Source: Paenibacillus assamensis DSM 18201 (GTDB lineage: Bacteria; Bacillota; Bacilli; Paenibacillales; Paenibacillaceae). Taken from it: a DNA stretch of 64,000 nucleotides. Below the pieces are notes generated by a model. It made no database searches and had not been told where the DNA came from. It was given only the letters and a program-made list of their open reading frames with translations. This document shows, piece by piece, positions 26,887-35,544 of this stretch. The DNA is taken from contig NZ_KE383838.1 in assembly GCF_000422445.1 (NCBI RefSeq), positions 124,001-188,000 of the forward strand, written 5' to 3'. The position numbers were made by a program, and so were the translations under genes. Numbering within the stretch: position 1 is the stretch's first letter; every line of letters begins with the position of its first letter.

Positions 26887-27573
26887 TTAATAACCGCTGC
26901 CTTCTTTGCTGCCGCCATCTGTAACGATAGCAACACTTGCGCTTGCACCAATACGGCTTGCTCCTGCTTCTACCATTGCCAATGCGTCTTCACGAGTACG
27001 AATACCTCCAGAAGCTTTCACGCCGCATGCATCCCCAACTGTTTCACGCATCATGCGAATGTGCTCAACTGTTGCTCCGCCTGTTCCAAAGCCTGTAGAC
27101 GTTTTCACGAAATCCAATCCTGTTTCACGAGCCAAACGGCAAGCTTCCACAATTTGAGCATCCGTCAAGTAGCACGTTTCCAAGATGACTTTAACAATTA
27201 CAGCTGTGTTTGCTTCGTCACGAAGTTCTGTGAACGCACGCATTTCACGCTCAACTTGCTCCCAACGTCCGTTTAACACATCGCTAATGTTCAAGACATA
27301 ATCGATTTCAGTTGCACCGTTTGCAATTGCATCTTTAGCCTCGAACACTTTTGTTGCCAATGTATTAGCCCCAAGTGGGAAGCCAATAACTGTGCAAATG
27401 TCCACTCCGCTATCTTTCAATCGCTCAGTTGCAAGAGCTACGTAACAAGGCTCAACACAAACCGAAGCGAATTGATATTGTCTTGCCTCTTGGCAAAGCT
27501 CTACGATTTGCTCATCTTGTACATTAGGTTTCAATAGCGTATGGTCAATCATGTTTGCAAGTTGTTGGTTCAT
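26887..27573 (-). CDS. deoC: Deoxyribose-phosphate aldolase
   Basis: Class I aldolase of 228 residues cleaving 2-deoxyribose-5-phosphate into acetaldehyde and glyceraldehyde-3-phosphate. Start [17 protein letters not shown]. The Schiff-base Lys lies in [10 protein letters not shown] (about residues 152-161), the second Lys in [10 protein letters not shown], and the EIDYVLNI segment is conserved. ATG at 27573 follows AAGGGAAG at 8 nt; the ATG at 27594 has no spacing to a ribosome binding site. Second gene of the operon, 25 nt after deoR. The C-terminal tail [11 protein letters not shown] is typical. Confidence 0.97.
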   Translation of the reverse strand: MNQQLANMIDHTLLKPNVQDEQIVELCQEARQYQFASVCVEPCYVALATERLKDSGVDICTVIGFPLGANTLATKVFEAKDAIANGATEIDYVLNISDVLNGRWEQVEREMRAFTELRDEANTAVIVKVILETCYLTDAQIVEACRLARETGLDFVKTSTGFGTGGATVEHIRMMRETVGDACGVKASGGIRTREDALAMVEAGASRIGASASVAIVTDGGSKEGSGY

Positions 27574-27598
27574 CTTGAATCTTCCCTTCTTCATTCCA

Positions 27599-28552
27599 TT
27601 AGTTTGCGTTCAATTGATCTAGCATTGCTTGAGCTGTGAATTGGTCTGTTACGAGCACATTTACATAACGCCCTCGTAATGCACCTAACATCACATCTAC
27701 TTTTTCACGTCCACCTGCTGCTAGAATACTCGTTTCCTTCTTTGCTAGAACATCCAGTTCAATCCCTATTGTGCGTTCGTCTAATTCTGTAGAGCAGATT
27801 TGTCCATCTCTATTAATATAACGAGCGCAAATATCACCAACTGCCTTCGTCTGATCCAAAGCTTTCATTTCATCAGCCGATAAATAGCCAGCCTTCATAA
27901 GGACGGAATTACTATGATGCGTACCTGTTGTTACGATAGCAATGTTTGCTTCACGGCCAATCTCCAACACTTTTTTGATGTGCTTATCCGATACTATCGC
28001 TTGTTTGACAAGCGTATGATCCACAATTGCGGGAACCGGTACATAGTATGGGGTTGTATGAAATGCAGCGCTTACAAGACTGGCAATTTCGAAAGCGTAC
28101 GTATCTGCCGAGAAACTTATTCCGCCGTTTAGCTGAACGACTCTTACATTTTGAACATGCTTAGAAGTCATTTTGCCGGCGATCTTATACAGTGTCGTTC
28201 CCCAAGTGACGCCAATTGTATCACCGTCCTTGACAATGTCATGAACATATTGGGCTACACTCTCAGATATTACCTCTTTTATAACTTCTGAATCATTCAC
28301 AGGTGCCATCGTAATAATGCACTCTTTCAAATTGAAATGCTGTTGAAACTGTTCCTTCAAGCTTAAGCAGTAATCGATAGGATCAAATACTTCAATCTTA
28401 ACGACACCGCTTTGCTTCGCCAGCTTTAAGTAACGTGAAACAGAGGGCCGAGATATTCCCAGCTTCTCTGCTATCTCCTTCTGGCTGAGGTCCATTTGAT
28501 AATAAAGTTTTGCAACTTCTACTACAATGTAAGGCTTTTCATTTTCAATCAT
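27599..28552 (-). CDS. deoR: Deoxyribonucleoside regulator DeoR (SorC family)
   Basis: Repressor of 317 residues, SorC/DeoR type of Bacillus. An N-terminal HTH ([25 protein letters not shown], about 22-46) is followed by a sugar-phosphate-binding NagB-like domain with [20 protein letters not shown] and [19 protein letters not shown]. The effector is expected to be deoxyribose-5-phosphate, which releases it from DNA. First gene of the operon, with AAGGAG before the ATG. A promoter, an inverted repeat between -35 and -10, and two cre-like sites lie upstream. Confidence 0.92.
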   Translation of the reverse strand: MIENEKPYIVVEVAKLYYQMDLSQKEIAEKLGISRPSVSRYLKLAKQSGVVKIEVFDPIDYCLSLKEQFQQHFNLKECIITMAPVNDSEVIKEVISESVAQYVHDIVKDGDTIGVTWGTTLYKIAGKMTSKHVQNVRVVQLNGGISFSADTYAFEIASLVSAAFHTTPYYVPVPAIVDHTLVKQAIVSDKHIKKVLEIGREANIAIVTTGTHHSNSVLMKAGYLSADEMKALDQTKAVGDICARYINRDGQICSTELDERTIGIELDVLAKKETSILAAGGREKVDVMLGALRGRYVNVLVTDQFTAQAMLDQLNAN

Positions 28553-28607
28553 AAAAATGTTGTCTCCTTACTGCATCCTATCAAAATTAGCAAATCAGTT
28601 TCGATAC

Positions 28608-28636
28608 GTTATCATTTCTCTATGAAATTATGTCAA
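28608..28636 (-). promoter_or_regulatory. deo operon promoter with candidate DeoR operator
   Basis: TTGACA (28631-28636) and GATAAC (28608-28613) on the minus strand are 17 bp apart. Between them ATTTC-N5-GAAAT (28614-28628) is an inverted repeat that a repressor could use. Confidence 0.6.
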
Positions 28637-28667
28637 AGAAGTATTTATCATTTGATTACATAGTACC

Positions 28668-28715
28668 TGAAAAACGCTTTCAACGTCAACTATACAAGGT
28701 GTGTTAACGTTTTCC
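28668..28715. promoter_or_regulatory. Two cre-like sites upstream of deoR
   Basis: GAAAAACGCTTTCA (28669-28682) and TGTTAACGTTTTCC (28702-28715) each match 12 of 14 positions of the CcpA consensus. Catabolite repression of the homologous Bacillus operon is known, which supports the assignment. Confidence 0.5.
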
Positions 28716-28787
28716 AAATAAAATTAATATCTTCCATGAAATTAATTTCATCCATAAACAACCAATTGATCAATGAACATATCAAAA

Positions 28788-28812
28788 AGAGCACCGATAT
28801 ACTCGGTGCTCT
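28788..28812 (-). terminator. Terminator after GNAT gene
   Basis: AGAGCACCGA-GTATA-TCGGTGCTCT followed by TTTTGAT on the minus strand; an 11-bp near-perfect stem. Confidence 0.88.
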
Positions 28813-28875
28813 ACTATTCGTAGATTCAATTTCTAGTACTTCAAGTTACAATATCGATTACTACCGATAAAAATA

Positions 28876-29373
28876 TTACCGCCGCCAAGTATACTCTATA
28901 AGTTGGGTTTCAAAATGTTCATGCTTCTCTACCATTTGCGAGGTCACTGTAAAACCATTGCGCTCATAAAAACGCCGACCTTGCTCATTTTTATCCTCTA
29001 CCCATGCTACAAGCTTATTCATGTGAGGGATTGTAGTCAAAAAATTAGATAATAGCAATCGTCCAGCACCTGCATTCTGCCGCTCTGGCTGCACATAAAT
29101 GCGCAGCAACTCATATTCCCCAGCTGTTTCCTGGCTCATTACTTGGGCAAATGCAATAATAGAGCCCTCAGCTTCACAAACATAAAAATGTCGTTCCGCT
29201 CTCTGCTCGTCTCTTTCTGCGCCCTGCTCCAGACTATCTACACTGTAAGCTTTACTAACAAACTCATCGATAAATGATTGCGGATAAATATTACCGTAGG
29301 CGGCGTTCCAAGACTGTCTAGCGACCGTTTGAATATAGCTAGCATCTTCCTTTAAAACTGGACGAATATTCAT
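28876..29373 (-). CDS. GNAT family N-acetyltransferase
   Basis: Acetyltransferase of 165 residues covering the full GNAT fold: N-terminal MNIRPVLKEDASYIQTVARQSW, motif A LLRIYVQPERQNAGAGRLLLSNFL (about 88-111), and motif B WVEDKNEQGRRFYERNGFTV (about 124-143). This arrangement is common in small-molecule or protein acetyltransferases. GAGGGG fits ATG at 29373 (8 nt) slightly better than GTG at 29376. Single-gene unit with its own terminator. Substrate unknown. Confidence 0.9.
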   Translation of the reverse strand: MNIRPVLKEDASYIQTVARQSWNAAYGNIYPQSFIDEFVSKAYSVDSLEQGAERDEQRAERHFYVCEAEGSIIAFAQVMSQETAGEYELLRIYVQPERQNAGAGRLLLSNFLTTIPHMNKLVAWVEDKNEQGRRFYERNGFTVTSQMVEKHEHFETQLIEYTWRR

Positions 29374-29404
29374 CACATCTGCCCCTCTTCATGTTAGTAT
29401 CTAG

Positions 29405-29905
29405 CTAGTAAGCAAGCGAATAACATCTGCGCGATTCTCTAAGTATCATGTCCGCCTTCAGGTGACGAGGCAATCTACGATCATTTTTCATATCCTCCCA
29501 CGGTTTAAATGAGACCGGAATATAACACCACCAAGGTGCGTAACCGTCAGGAGTCCCAACAAATTCAATGATCGTAATTGGTTTCGGAAGATCTGTTGGA
29601 GTAATTTCTGATAGAGTTCCTTCTACATCCAGACACAGCTGGCTGTACGCTCTCATTTCATAACTTCCTCCACGTACCTCAATTACATAATCGCCATGCG
29701 AAATATCCTGATTGCTATTACATCGTACTCCAGAGAAATAACGCTGTTCTAACCGCAGTCCATAAACCATTGGCATTGCCTTTTGTTTGCGAGGAAAAGT
29801 ACTTTGAATGGCACTTTGCTTCGTCACGTAAAGGTACATGTCCTCATAGCAATCATGAAAAGTACCTGCTACATAGAATGACTTCAGATCTACGGTGTGT
29901 ATCAT
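29405..29905 (-). CDS. Uncharacterised conserved-looking protein
   Basis: Soluble protein of 166 residues without signal peptide or TM segment. AAGGAG lies 10 nt before the ATG at 29905; the longer frame lacks a ribosome binding site. It is rich in aromatic residues and has notable stretches GTPDGYAPWWCYIPVSFKPWEDMKNDRRLPRHLKADMI and a basic C-terminus RESRRCYSLAY. I do not recognise a family. Two cysteines flank the C-terminal third. It lies 28 nt upstream of the GNAT gene on the same strand, so the two may be co-transcribed. Confidence 0.65.
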   Translation of the reverse strand: MIHTVDLKSFYVAGTFHDCYEDMYLYVTKQSAIQSTFPRKQKAMPMVYGLRLEQRYFSGVRCNSNQDISHGDYVIEVRGGSYEMRAYSQLCLDVEGTLSEITPTDLPKPITIIEFVGTPDGYAPWWCYIPVSFKPWEDMKNDRRLPRHLKADMILRESRRCYSLAY

Positions 29906-29951
29906 ATGAATATATCTCCTTCTGAGCACGCTTGGCAACCCCTGGAAACGC

Positions 29952-29986
29952 AAAAAAGGACAATCCTCAAGTTATGAGAATTGTCC
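29952..29986 (-). terminator. Terminator after CorC-type transporter gene
   Basis: GGACAATTCTCA pairs imperfectly with TGAGGATTGTCC, followed by TTTTTTG on the minus strand. Confidence 0.8.
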
Positions 29987-30067
29987 GATGCTTTCGGCCA
30001 CTGTGCTATACGTTTTTTGGTTAATCTTAACATATCATAATAGCAATGAACTGTAAATGTTGAATTA

Positions 30068-31375
30068 CTATCCCTCTACTTCATCCATTCGCTTCAATTC
30101 AATTTTGCGGATACGGTGACGTTCCTTTTCAAGAATCGTGAACATAACCCCTGCCACTACAATCTTACTCCCACGCTTTCCTTCTGGATGACGATCGTAC
30201 AACCAACCTGCAATCGTATCAAAATCATCGCTTTCTAGATGAGTACCAAGTAGGTCATTGACATCGCTGAGCAATACTTTACCATCAACACGATAATGAC
30301 CATCACCTACACGCTCCACCTCTGCGCGCTCTTCGGCATCAAATTCATCCCGAATTTCACCGACGATTTCTTCAAGAATATCCTCAATCGTAATCATACC
30401 TGATGTACCACCGTATTCATCGACTAGTATCGCCATATGAATATGATCTTGCTGCATTTTTCGCAGCAATTGCTTGACCGGCATAGCTTCTGAGACAGTC
30501 AGTACAGGACGAATTAAGTTTTTCAAAGGTTGTTCACGAAGCGTCCCATCCATCGTAAGGAATAACTGCTTCATATTGACCATTCCAATTACATTGTCCT
30601 TGTCATTGTGTATGACAGGATAACGAGTATACTGTTCCTCGCGCATAATCGGGATGTTCTCCATTACAGTAAGATCACCATCCAACGAGATCATATCGGT
30701 ACGTGGCACCATAATCTCTTTCGCCAACAATTCATCAAAAGCAAAAATACGACTTACATATCCATACTCTGTGTTGTTGATTTTACCACTTTCGTAGCTC
30801 TCACTTAAAATAATTTGAAGCTCTTCTTCCGAGTGAGCCTCTTCATGCTCACTCGCAGGCTTCAATCCGAACAAACGAATAAGTGCATTCGCTGAACCAT
30901 TCAAGAGCCATATAAACGGGTACATAATTTTATAAAAGAAAATGATTGGCTTCGCTAACAGCAAAGTAATCTTTTCTGCTTTTTGAATAGCCAATGACTT
31001 AGGAGCTAGTTCACCTACCACCACATGGATGTACGTCATCAGAACAAACGCAATCACAAAGGAAAGGATTCCAGCCAGCTCAGGTTTTAAGCCAAACTCG
31101 TTAAATAGAGGATGAAGAAGCTTCTCAACAGTCGGTTCTCCTAACCATCCTAATCCAAGCGCAGTAATGGTAATACCCAATTGACAAGCAGACAAATATC
31201 CATCTAGATTGCTGATTACTTTTTTGGCTGCTAGGGCGTTTTTTTGTCCTTCCAATACCAATTGATCGATACGGCTCGTACGAATTTTGACAATAGCAAA
31301 CTCAGTTGCTACAAAAAAGGCTGTCAATGCAATCAGTAAAGCAATGAGGATAAACTCAACCGTGGGAATTTCCAT
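30068..31375 (-). CDS. CNNM/CorC-type transporter (hemolysin family protein)
   Basis: Membrane protein of 435 residues from the HlyC/CorC/CNNM family, implicated in Mg2+ (and other cation) export or homeostasis. The CNNM transmembrane domain (about 1-190) contains ATEFAIVKIRTSRIDQL and GWLGEPTVEKLL. Two CBS domains (about 205-325) contain LAKEIMVPRTDM and MAILVDEYGGTSGMITIEDILEEIVGEI. A C-terminal CorC_HlyC domain follows (VDGKVLLSDVNDLLGTHLESDDFDTIAGWL). ATG at 31375 follows AAAGGAGAAGG; an upstream TTG has no ribosome binding site. Monocistronic with a terminator. Confidence 0.93.
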   Translation of the reverse strand: MEIPTVEFILIALLIALTAFFVATEFAIVKIRTSRIDQLVLEGQKNALAAKKVISNLDGYLSACQLGITITALGLGWLGEPTVEKLLHPLFNEFGLKPELAGILSFVIAFVLMTYIHVVVGELAPKSLAIQKAEKITLLLAKPIIFFYKIMYPFIWLLNGSANALIRLFGLKPASEHEEAHSEEELQIILSESYESGKINNTEYGYVSRIFAFDELLAKEIMVPRTDMISLDGDLTVMENIPIMREEQYTRYPVIHNDKDNVIGMVNMKQLFLTMDGTLREQPLKNLIRPVLTVSEAMPVKQLLRKMQQDHIHMAILVDEYGGTSGMITIEDILEEIVGEIRDEFDAEERAEVERVGDGHYRVDGKVLLSDVNDLLGTHLESDDFDTIAGWLYDRHPEGKRGSKIVVAGVMFTILEKERHRIRKIELKRMDEVEG

Positions 31376-31402
31376 TAGATATGTACCTTCTCCTTTTGAC
31401 AA

Positions 31403-31785
31403 TAGATTTCATAATTTTTGCAATAAAGTTACTCTTATTATAATTTCTTATTTCGAAAGTTACAAAGTCTGAATCCAGCCGCATTTGACCCTCTCCACAC
31501 TAAACATGACTATATAGTCAGTGCAGCAACCCTTTTTGTACGGTTACGCCACCACAATCCAATTCATACGCCCTACGCTGTTTTTAATTTACCCTATTTC
31601 TTATTAGATGTTACTTACCCATATTTTAAATTTTATGCCTGTTCATTATGAGCATTTAACGATTAGGCAAAAAGGTTAGGTAATATGTACCACGCATGTA
31701 TACGATACAACTTGTTCATCTTTAATAGTATATATTACGTTATTGAAATTACTGGAATTTAAGTATTGTAAATCCCTATTTCCAG
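31403..31785. other. Intergenic region between divergent CorC and POT transporter genes
   Basis: AT-rich, without a plausible gene. It holds the promoters of both divergent transporters; only the rightward one is clear (31786-31815). Confidence 0.5.
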
Positions 31786-31815
31786 TTGACACCCTCTAAT
31801 AGATCAGCGTATGAT
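31786..31815 (+). promoter_or_regulatory. Sigma-A promoter of the POT transporter
   Basis: TTGACA at 31786 and TATGAT at 31810 are 18 bp apart, 60 nt before the start codon; the -35 is perfect. Confidence 0.75.
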
Positions 31816-31875
31816 CATGAATATTCAACTACGTTTTTTTATAATTATAAACGTTGCGGACAGGAGGAACACATC

Positions 31876-33270
31876 ATGTCAACTCATCAAGCAGCCGCTT
31901 CCAGTGCAACGAATCGCAAGGACAAGCATCCACCGGGCTTGTATGTACTATTTTTCACAGAAATGTGGGAAAGATTCAGTTACTATGGAATGAGAGCTAT
32001 GCTCGTACTTTACTTAACTACCGCGTTAATTAGTGGAGGATTAGGCTTTTCAGAAAGTACCGCTCTTACGGTTTACGGTATTTTTACCGGAGCATGTTAC
32101 TTCACACCACTGTTGGGTGGATATTTATCTGATAAATATCTAGGAAGAAGGCTTGCAGTAACGATTGGCGGTATTGCGATTGCAATCGGTAACTTTGCTT
32201 TATTTATGGATCAAACCACGACAATGCTGTATGTTGGCCTTGCGTTTATCATTATCGGTAATGGATTCTTCAAACCGAATGTATCTACGCTCGTCGGTGA
32301 TTTATATCCGAAGGGTGACCGTCGTGTCGATTCCGCTTATACGATATTTTACATGGGTATTAATGTCGGCAGCTTTGTCGCACCGCTTGTATGCGGGTAC
32401 TTGGCAGAACAGTTGTTCAAAATTCCTATGGCTGATACGATCTTGTACGGTTATAAATATGCATTCTTAGCGTCCGGTATCGGCATGGTAATCGGGCAAA
32501 TTATATTCAATACGTTGGCTCCTAAATATCTTGGTGATATCGGTAAAGCACCTGTGCGTAGTAAAAGCGATCAAAAGAATGCCGCAGTAAAAACACCATT
32601 AACACCACTTGAGAAGCAGCGCACAAAAGTTATTTTAATTATCACATGCTTTGTTATTTTCTTCTGGGCAGGATTTGAACAAGCAGGCGGCTTGTTGACG
32701 TTGTATACGAATCAATTTGTTGATAAAACGTTGTTCGGATTTGAAATACCGACGTCGTGGTTCCAGTCCATTAACCCATTGTTCATTATCATTCTCGCAC
32801 CAATCATCTCTGCACTATGGTTAAAGCTTGCTCGTTCCAAACGTGGAGACCTTAGCTTTGGTGTTAAAATGGGACTCGGAATGATACTATTGGGCGTAGG
32901 ATATATGGTACTGCTAGTAGCAGTTATGCAAACTGGCAGCGATCCGAACAGTATTGTATCTCAAGCTCATATTATGTTTATCGTAGGCACATACTTCTTC
33001 CATACCCTTGGGGAATTGTTCTTGTCACCTGTTGGATTGTCTATCGTAAACAAAATTTCGCCTGTTAAGCTAACTTCCTTACTAATGGGTGTGTGGTTAT
33101 CTAGTACAGGGATTGCGAACATTCTAGGAAGCCAGTTCGCATCCAATATTACAACACTTGGCTACTTCAATGTATTTGCCATTATTGGTGCTGCTGCTAT
33201 CGTCCTCGGCTTGATTCTCGTGCTGTTGTCGAAGAAACTCAGTTCTATGGCGCAAGTATCCGAATTATAA
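31876..33270 (+). CDS. POT/PTR family di- and tripeptide transporter
   Basis: Proton-coupled oligopeptide symporter of 464 residues with about 14 TM helices. The POT signatures are present: FTEMWERFSYYGMRAMLVLYL (about 23-43, with the ExxERFxYYG motif) and the PTR2 pattern GNGFFKPNVSTLVGDLY near residue 131, plus FFxxFEQAGGLLTLY-like sequence near residue 262 and FHTLGELFLSPVGLSIV near residue 375. CAGGAGG precedes the ATG at 31876; an upstream GTG-containing frame overlaps the promoter. DtpT-like. Monocistronic with a clear promoter and terminator. Confidence 0.95.
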   Translation: MSTHQAAASSATNRKDKHPPGLYVLFFTEMWERFSYYGMRAMLVLYLTTALISGGLGFSESTALTVYGIFTGACYFTPLLGGYLSDKYLGRRLAVTIGGIAIAIGNFALFMDQTTTMLYVGLAFIIIGNGFFKPNVSTLVGDLYPKGDRRVDSAYTIFYMGINVGSFVAPLVCGYLAEQLFKIPMADTILYGYKYAFLASGIGMVIGQIIFNTLAPKYLGDIGKAPVRSKSDQKNAAVKTPLTPLEKQRTKVILIITCFVIFFWAGFEQAGGLLTLYTNQFVDKTLFGFEIPTSWFQSINPLFIIILAPIISALWLKLARSKRGDLSFGVKMGLGMILLGVGYMVLLVAVMQTGSDPNSIVSQAHIMFIVGTYFFHTLGELFLSPVGLSIVNKISPVKLTSLLMGVWLSSTGIANILGSQFASNITTLGYFNVFAIIGAAAIVLGLILVLLSKKLSSMAQVSEL

Positions 33271-33291
33271 TAATTTTCACATTGATGTGGA

Positions 33292-33327
33292 ACAGCCCTT
33301 ATCCTCCTGAAGGACAAGGGCTGTTTT
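33292..33327 (+). terminator. Terminator after POT transporter
   Basis: ACAGCCCTT pairs with AAGGGCTGT, an inner TCCT/AGGA extends the stem, and TTTTG follows. Confidence 0.85.
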
Positions 33328-33365
33328 GTATAGTTGATTTCTCATATGAAGTTGTATTCGGTGCA

Positions 33366-34994
33366 TTAGACTGCATACACTTCAAAATCCCATAATGAAT
33401 ATCCCCAAGTCGTGCCTCGCTTTCGGCCATTCATTTTTATATATCTGCACTTAATATCTTTAAGGTTATTAAATTCTTCAACGCCGCCTACACCGTTATC
33501 GTTCGTAACAACGGTTTGCCAATTGACATTGTCATCCGATACATCAATGGTGTAGGACTGAGCATGGGATTCCCAGTTCAATACGACTCGCTGAACTTCC
33601 GTTTGTTCTAACAAATCAATGCAAATCCATTCTTTGTCACTTCCAACAACACTGCCCCATCTTGTACCCTCAACACCATTATTCACATTTTCTTTCGTGA
33701 AGATAGAAGTTTCTTCTGACGAGCAGGTAACCGGCTTGCCTAGTGCACAATTCGTATCTTTATATCCCGTTTGGATCGTTACACAATCATTACATTGCTC
33801 GATATAACCAGAGAAATTTTTAACTCGTATACGTATTTCCACACGACTGTCATACGCAAGATTCGTTATTTCATAGGTATTCAGCAATGTAGTTCCATGC
33901 AGCGTATCATTCACATATATCTCATAGCTATACAGGTACTCTTCCTGCATAACCTCAGTCCAATCTAATTTCACCTTGTTTAAATCTAACATCTTACAAG
34001 TTAGACCCATATCAGTAATGGTTATACGAGCATGCTCTCTTATCTCCTTAGGATGTCCGTGTTCCTCTCTCTTTTGAACAATTAATTGTTTAATCTTCAA
34101 TATCGTTTCTAGTTCCAATGACTTTAACAACAACAATTTATCTTCAATTTTATAGTTGCTGATGTTAGCTCCAACTTTCCCTTTCAAAAACACTTTTTGA
34201 AGACTATTAGCATGTTTACTAATTTCTTCTAATTCACTAATTATTGGGTAGCGAATAACTTTTAAGAACTTTGCTAAGAAGTAACGAGAGCCTGCAATAA
34301 CTGCCAATGCATTTTCCATACGATGATATAAAGTTAATTGTTCATCTTGGGTGTCATAATGCAGCTGAAACAGCTCATTCATCCGATCGTACAACTTGAA
34401 ATCCTCGTTAACAAGCAAGAAGCTGTCTTCGAATTTTCTAACTAAAATTTCTACAATCTCTTCCGTAAAAGTATAATCTTCGTCATAAAGATAGTAGATG
34501 TACTTGAAGCTATCTTCCAAATGATTAAAGGCATTTTGAATATGTACCTCTTCATACGGATGCCCTGATATACCAGGAACATCAGAGATGGTAAACGTTT
34601 TTTCTTCCTCATTATAAGATTGCAGTCCAATTACATGAACACCATCTGGCAGATGCGCTAGATGCGGCAAATGATTTTGCGATGCCCACATATACAATGT
34701 TTTATTTGCAGCAAGCTTTTCTTGCACATACGGATATGAGGAAGACATAGTAGGAAAATATCGATACAATACATATATCCCGACATGTGCTAATTCACTT
34801 AGCGTTTTTATATTCAATGTCCAACGTTCTTGCCCATTATTAATAGTATGCTCTAAAATGTCATCCGTCTCCACATAAGCATCAAAAAAAAGATAATCCA
34901 CCGGTATTCCTTTTTCAAGCAATTCGGCAAGGTATTGAGCTTTGAAACAATTGAGATACCGATACTTATAGTAGTCCATATGATTTACATTCAA
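33366..34994 (-). CDS. BtrH_N/C39-like + FN3-like + F5/8C (discoidin) domain protein, paralog A
   Basis: Protein of 542 residues starting at TTG 34994 behind AAGGAGGG (6 nt). This start gives exactly the same length as its tandem paralog at 35545. The N-terminal part (1-165) has the pattern of a papain-like cysteine fold as in BtrH_N/C39-type proteins: Cys16 in YLNCFKAQYLAELL, His120 in GVHVIGLQSY, and Asp138 in ISDVPG, all conserved in the paralog. A helical middle follows (about 170-335), then an FN3-like domain (about 345-425, with KVKLDWTEV, YSYEIYVND, IRIRVKNFSGYIEQ). The C-terminal F5/8 type C domain (about 428-542) has TRWGSVVGSDKEWICIDL and CRYIKMNGRKRGTTWGYSLWDFEVY. No signal peptide is seen, so it is probably cytosolic, which is unusual for discoidin domains. 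Possible role: acyl transfer or peptide processing on a carbohydrate-bearing substrate (inferred). Confidence 0.82.
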   Translation of the reverse strand: MNVNHMDYYKYRYLNCFKAQYLAELLEKGIPVDYLFFDAYVETDDILEHTINNGQERWTLNIKTLSELAHVGIYVLYRYFPTMSSSYPYVQEKLAANKTLYMWASQNHLPHLAHLPDGVHVIGLQSYNEEEKTFTISDVPGISGHPYEEVHIQNAFNHLEDSFKYIYYLYDEDYTFTEEIVEILVRKFEDSFLLVNEDFKLYDRMNELFQLHYDTQDEQLTLYHRMENALAVIAGSRYFLAKFLKVIRYPIISELEEISKHANSLQKVFLKGKVGANISNYKIEDKLLLLKSLELETILKIKQLIVQKREEHGHPKEIREHARITITDMGLTCKMLDLNKVKLDWTEVMQEEYLYSYEIYVNDTLHGTTLLNTYEITNLAYDSRVEIRIRVKNFSGYIEQCNDCVTIQTGYKDTNCALGKPVTCSSEETSIFTKENVNNGVEGTRWGSVVGSDKEWICIDLLEQTEVQRVVLNWESHAQSYTIDVSDDNVNWQTVVTNDNGVGGVEEFNNLKDIKCRYIKMNGRKRGTTWGYSLWDFEVYAV

Positions 34995-35544
34995 AGAAAT
35001 CCCTCCTTGAAAATGAAACCTTAACAAATATGAAATACATTTGGTAAATGAGATCTTGCAGCACTATCAGAAGAAGCAGAAAACAAGCGTGAAAGGCAAT
35101 AATAAATCGAAAAATGGAGTGATGTGAGGTTAAAAAAGCAATCTAGGTACTGAGTAGTAAATAAGTCCAATATATTTGTAGTTATCGTAGCATACACTCG
35201 GATTCATAACAATAAATCAGTTACAAGTTAGCACATTCTTATCTCTGCACATTGCAAAGGTTGCCCGTACGATTTATGCGCTAGGCATTGTTGAACGGCA
35301 TGTAATTTTGTTTCATAAAGAAGTTGAGCTTCTTTTAGACATCACAAAAACCCCCATCACTGTAGTAGTAGAAGTTTTGTTTTTCTACTGTCTACTATGA
35401 TGGGAGCATATCATTATTACGGACCACTTCTCATACTTACATAATTATGTGCTGATATAAGACAATACACGTATTGGAATCGAAGCATATTATCATTCAA
35501 TTGATTTGAATAATACACAAAAACCCTTAAAACTTACTCTATTA
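34995..35544. other. Intergenic region between the two tandem paralogs
   Basis: About 550 nt with no convincing gene. It contains the terminator of the upstream paralog (35352-35402) and presumably the promoter of the downstream one in 35000-35300. The two paralogs are therefore likely transcribed separately. Confidence 0.5.
35345..35402 (-). terminator. Terminator after paralog B
   Basis: On the minus strand CCCATCATAGTAG pairs imperfectly with CTACTACTACAGTGATGGG, followed by GGTTTTTGTG. Confidence 0.65.
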
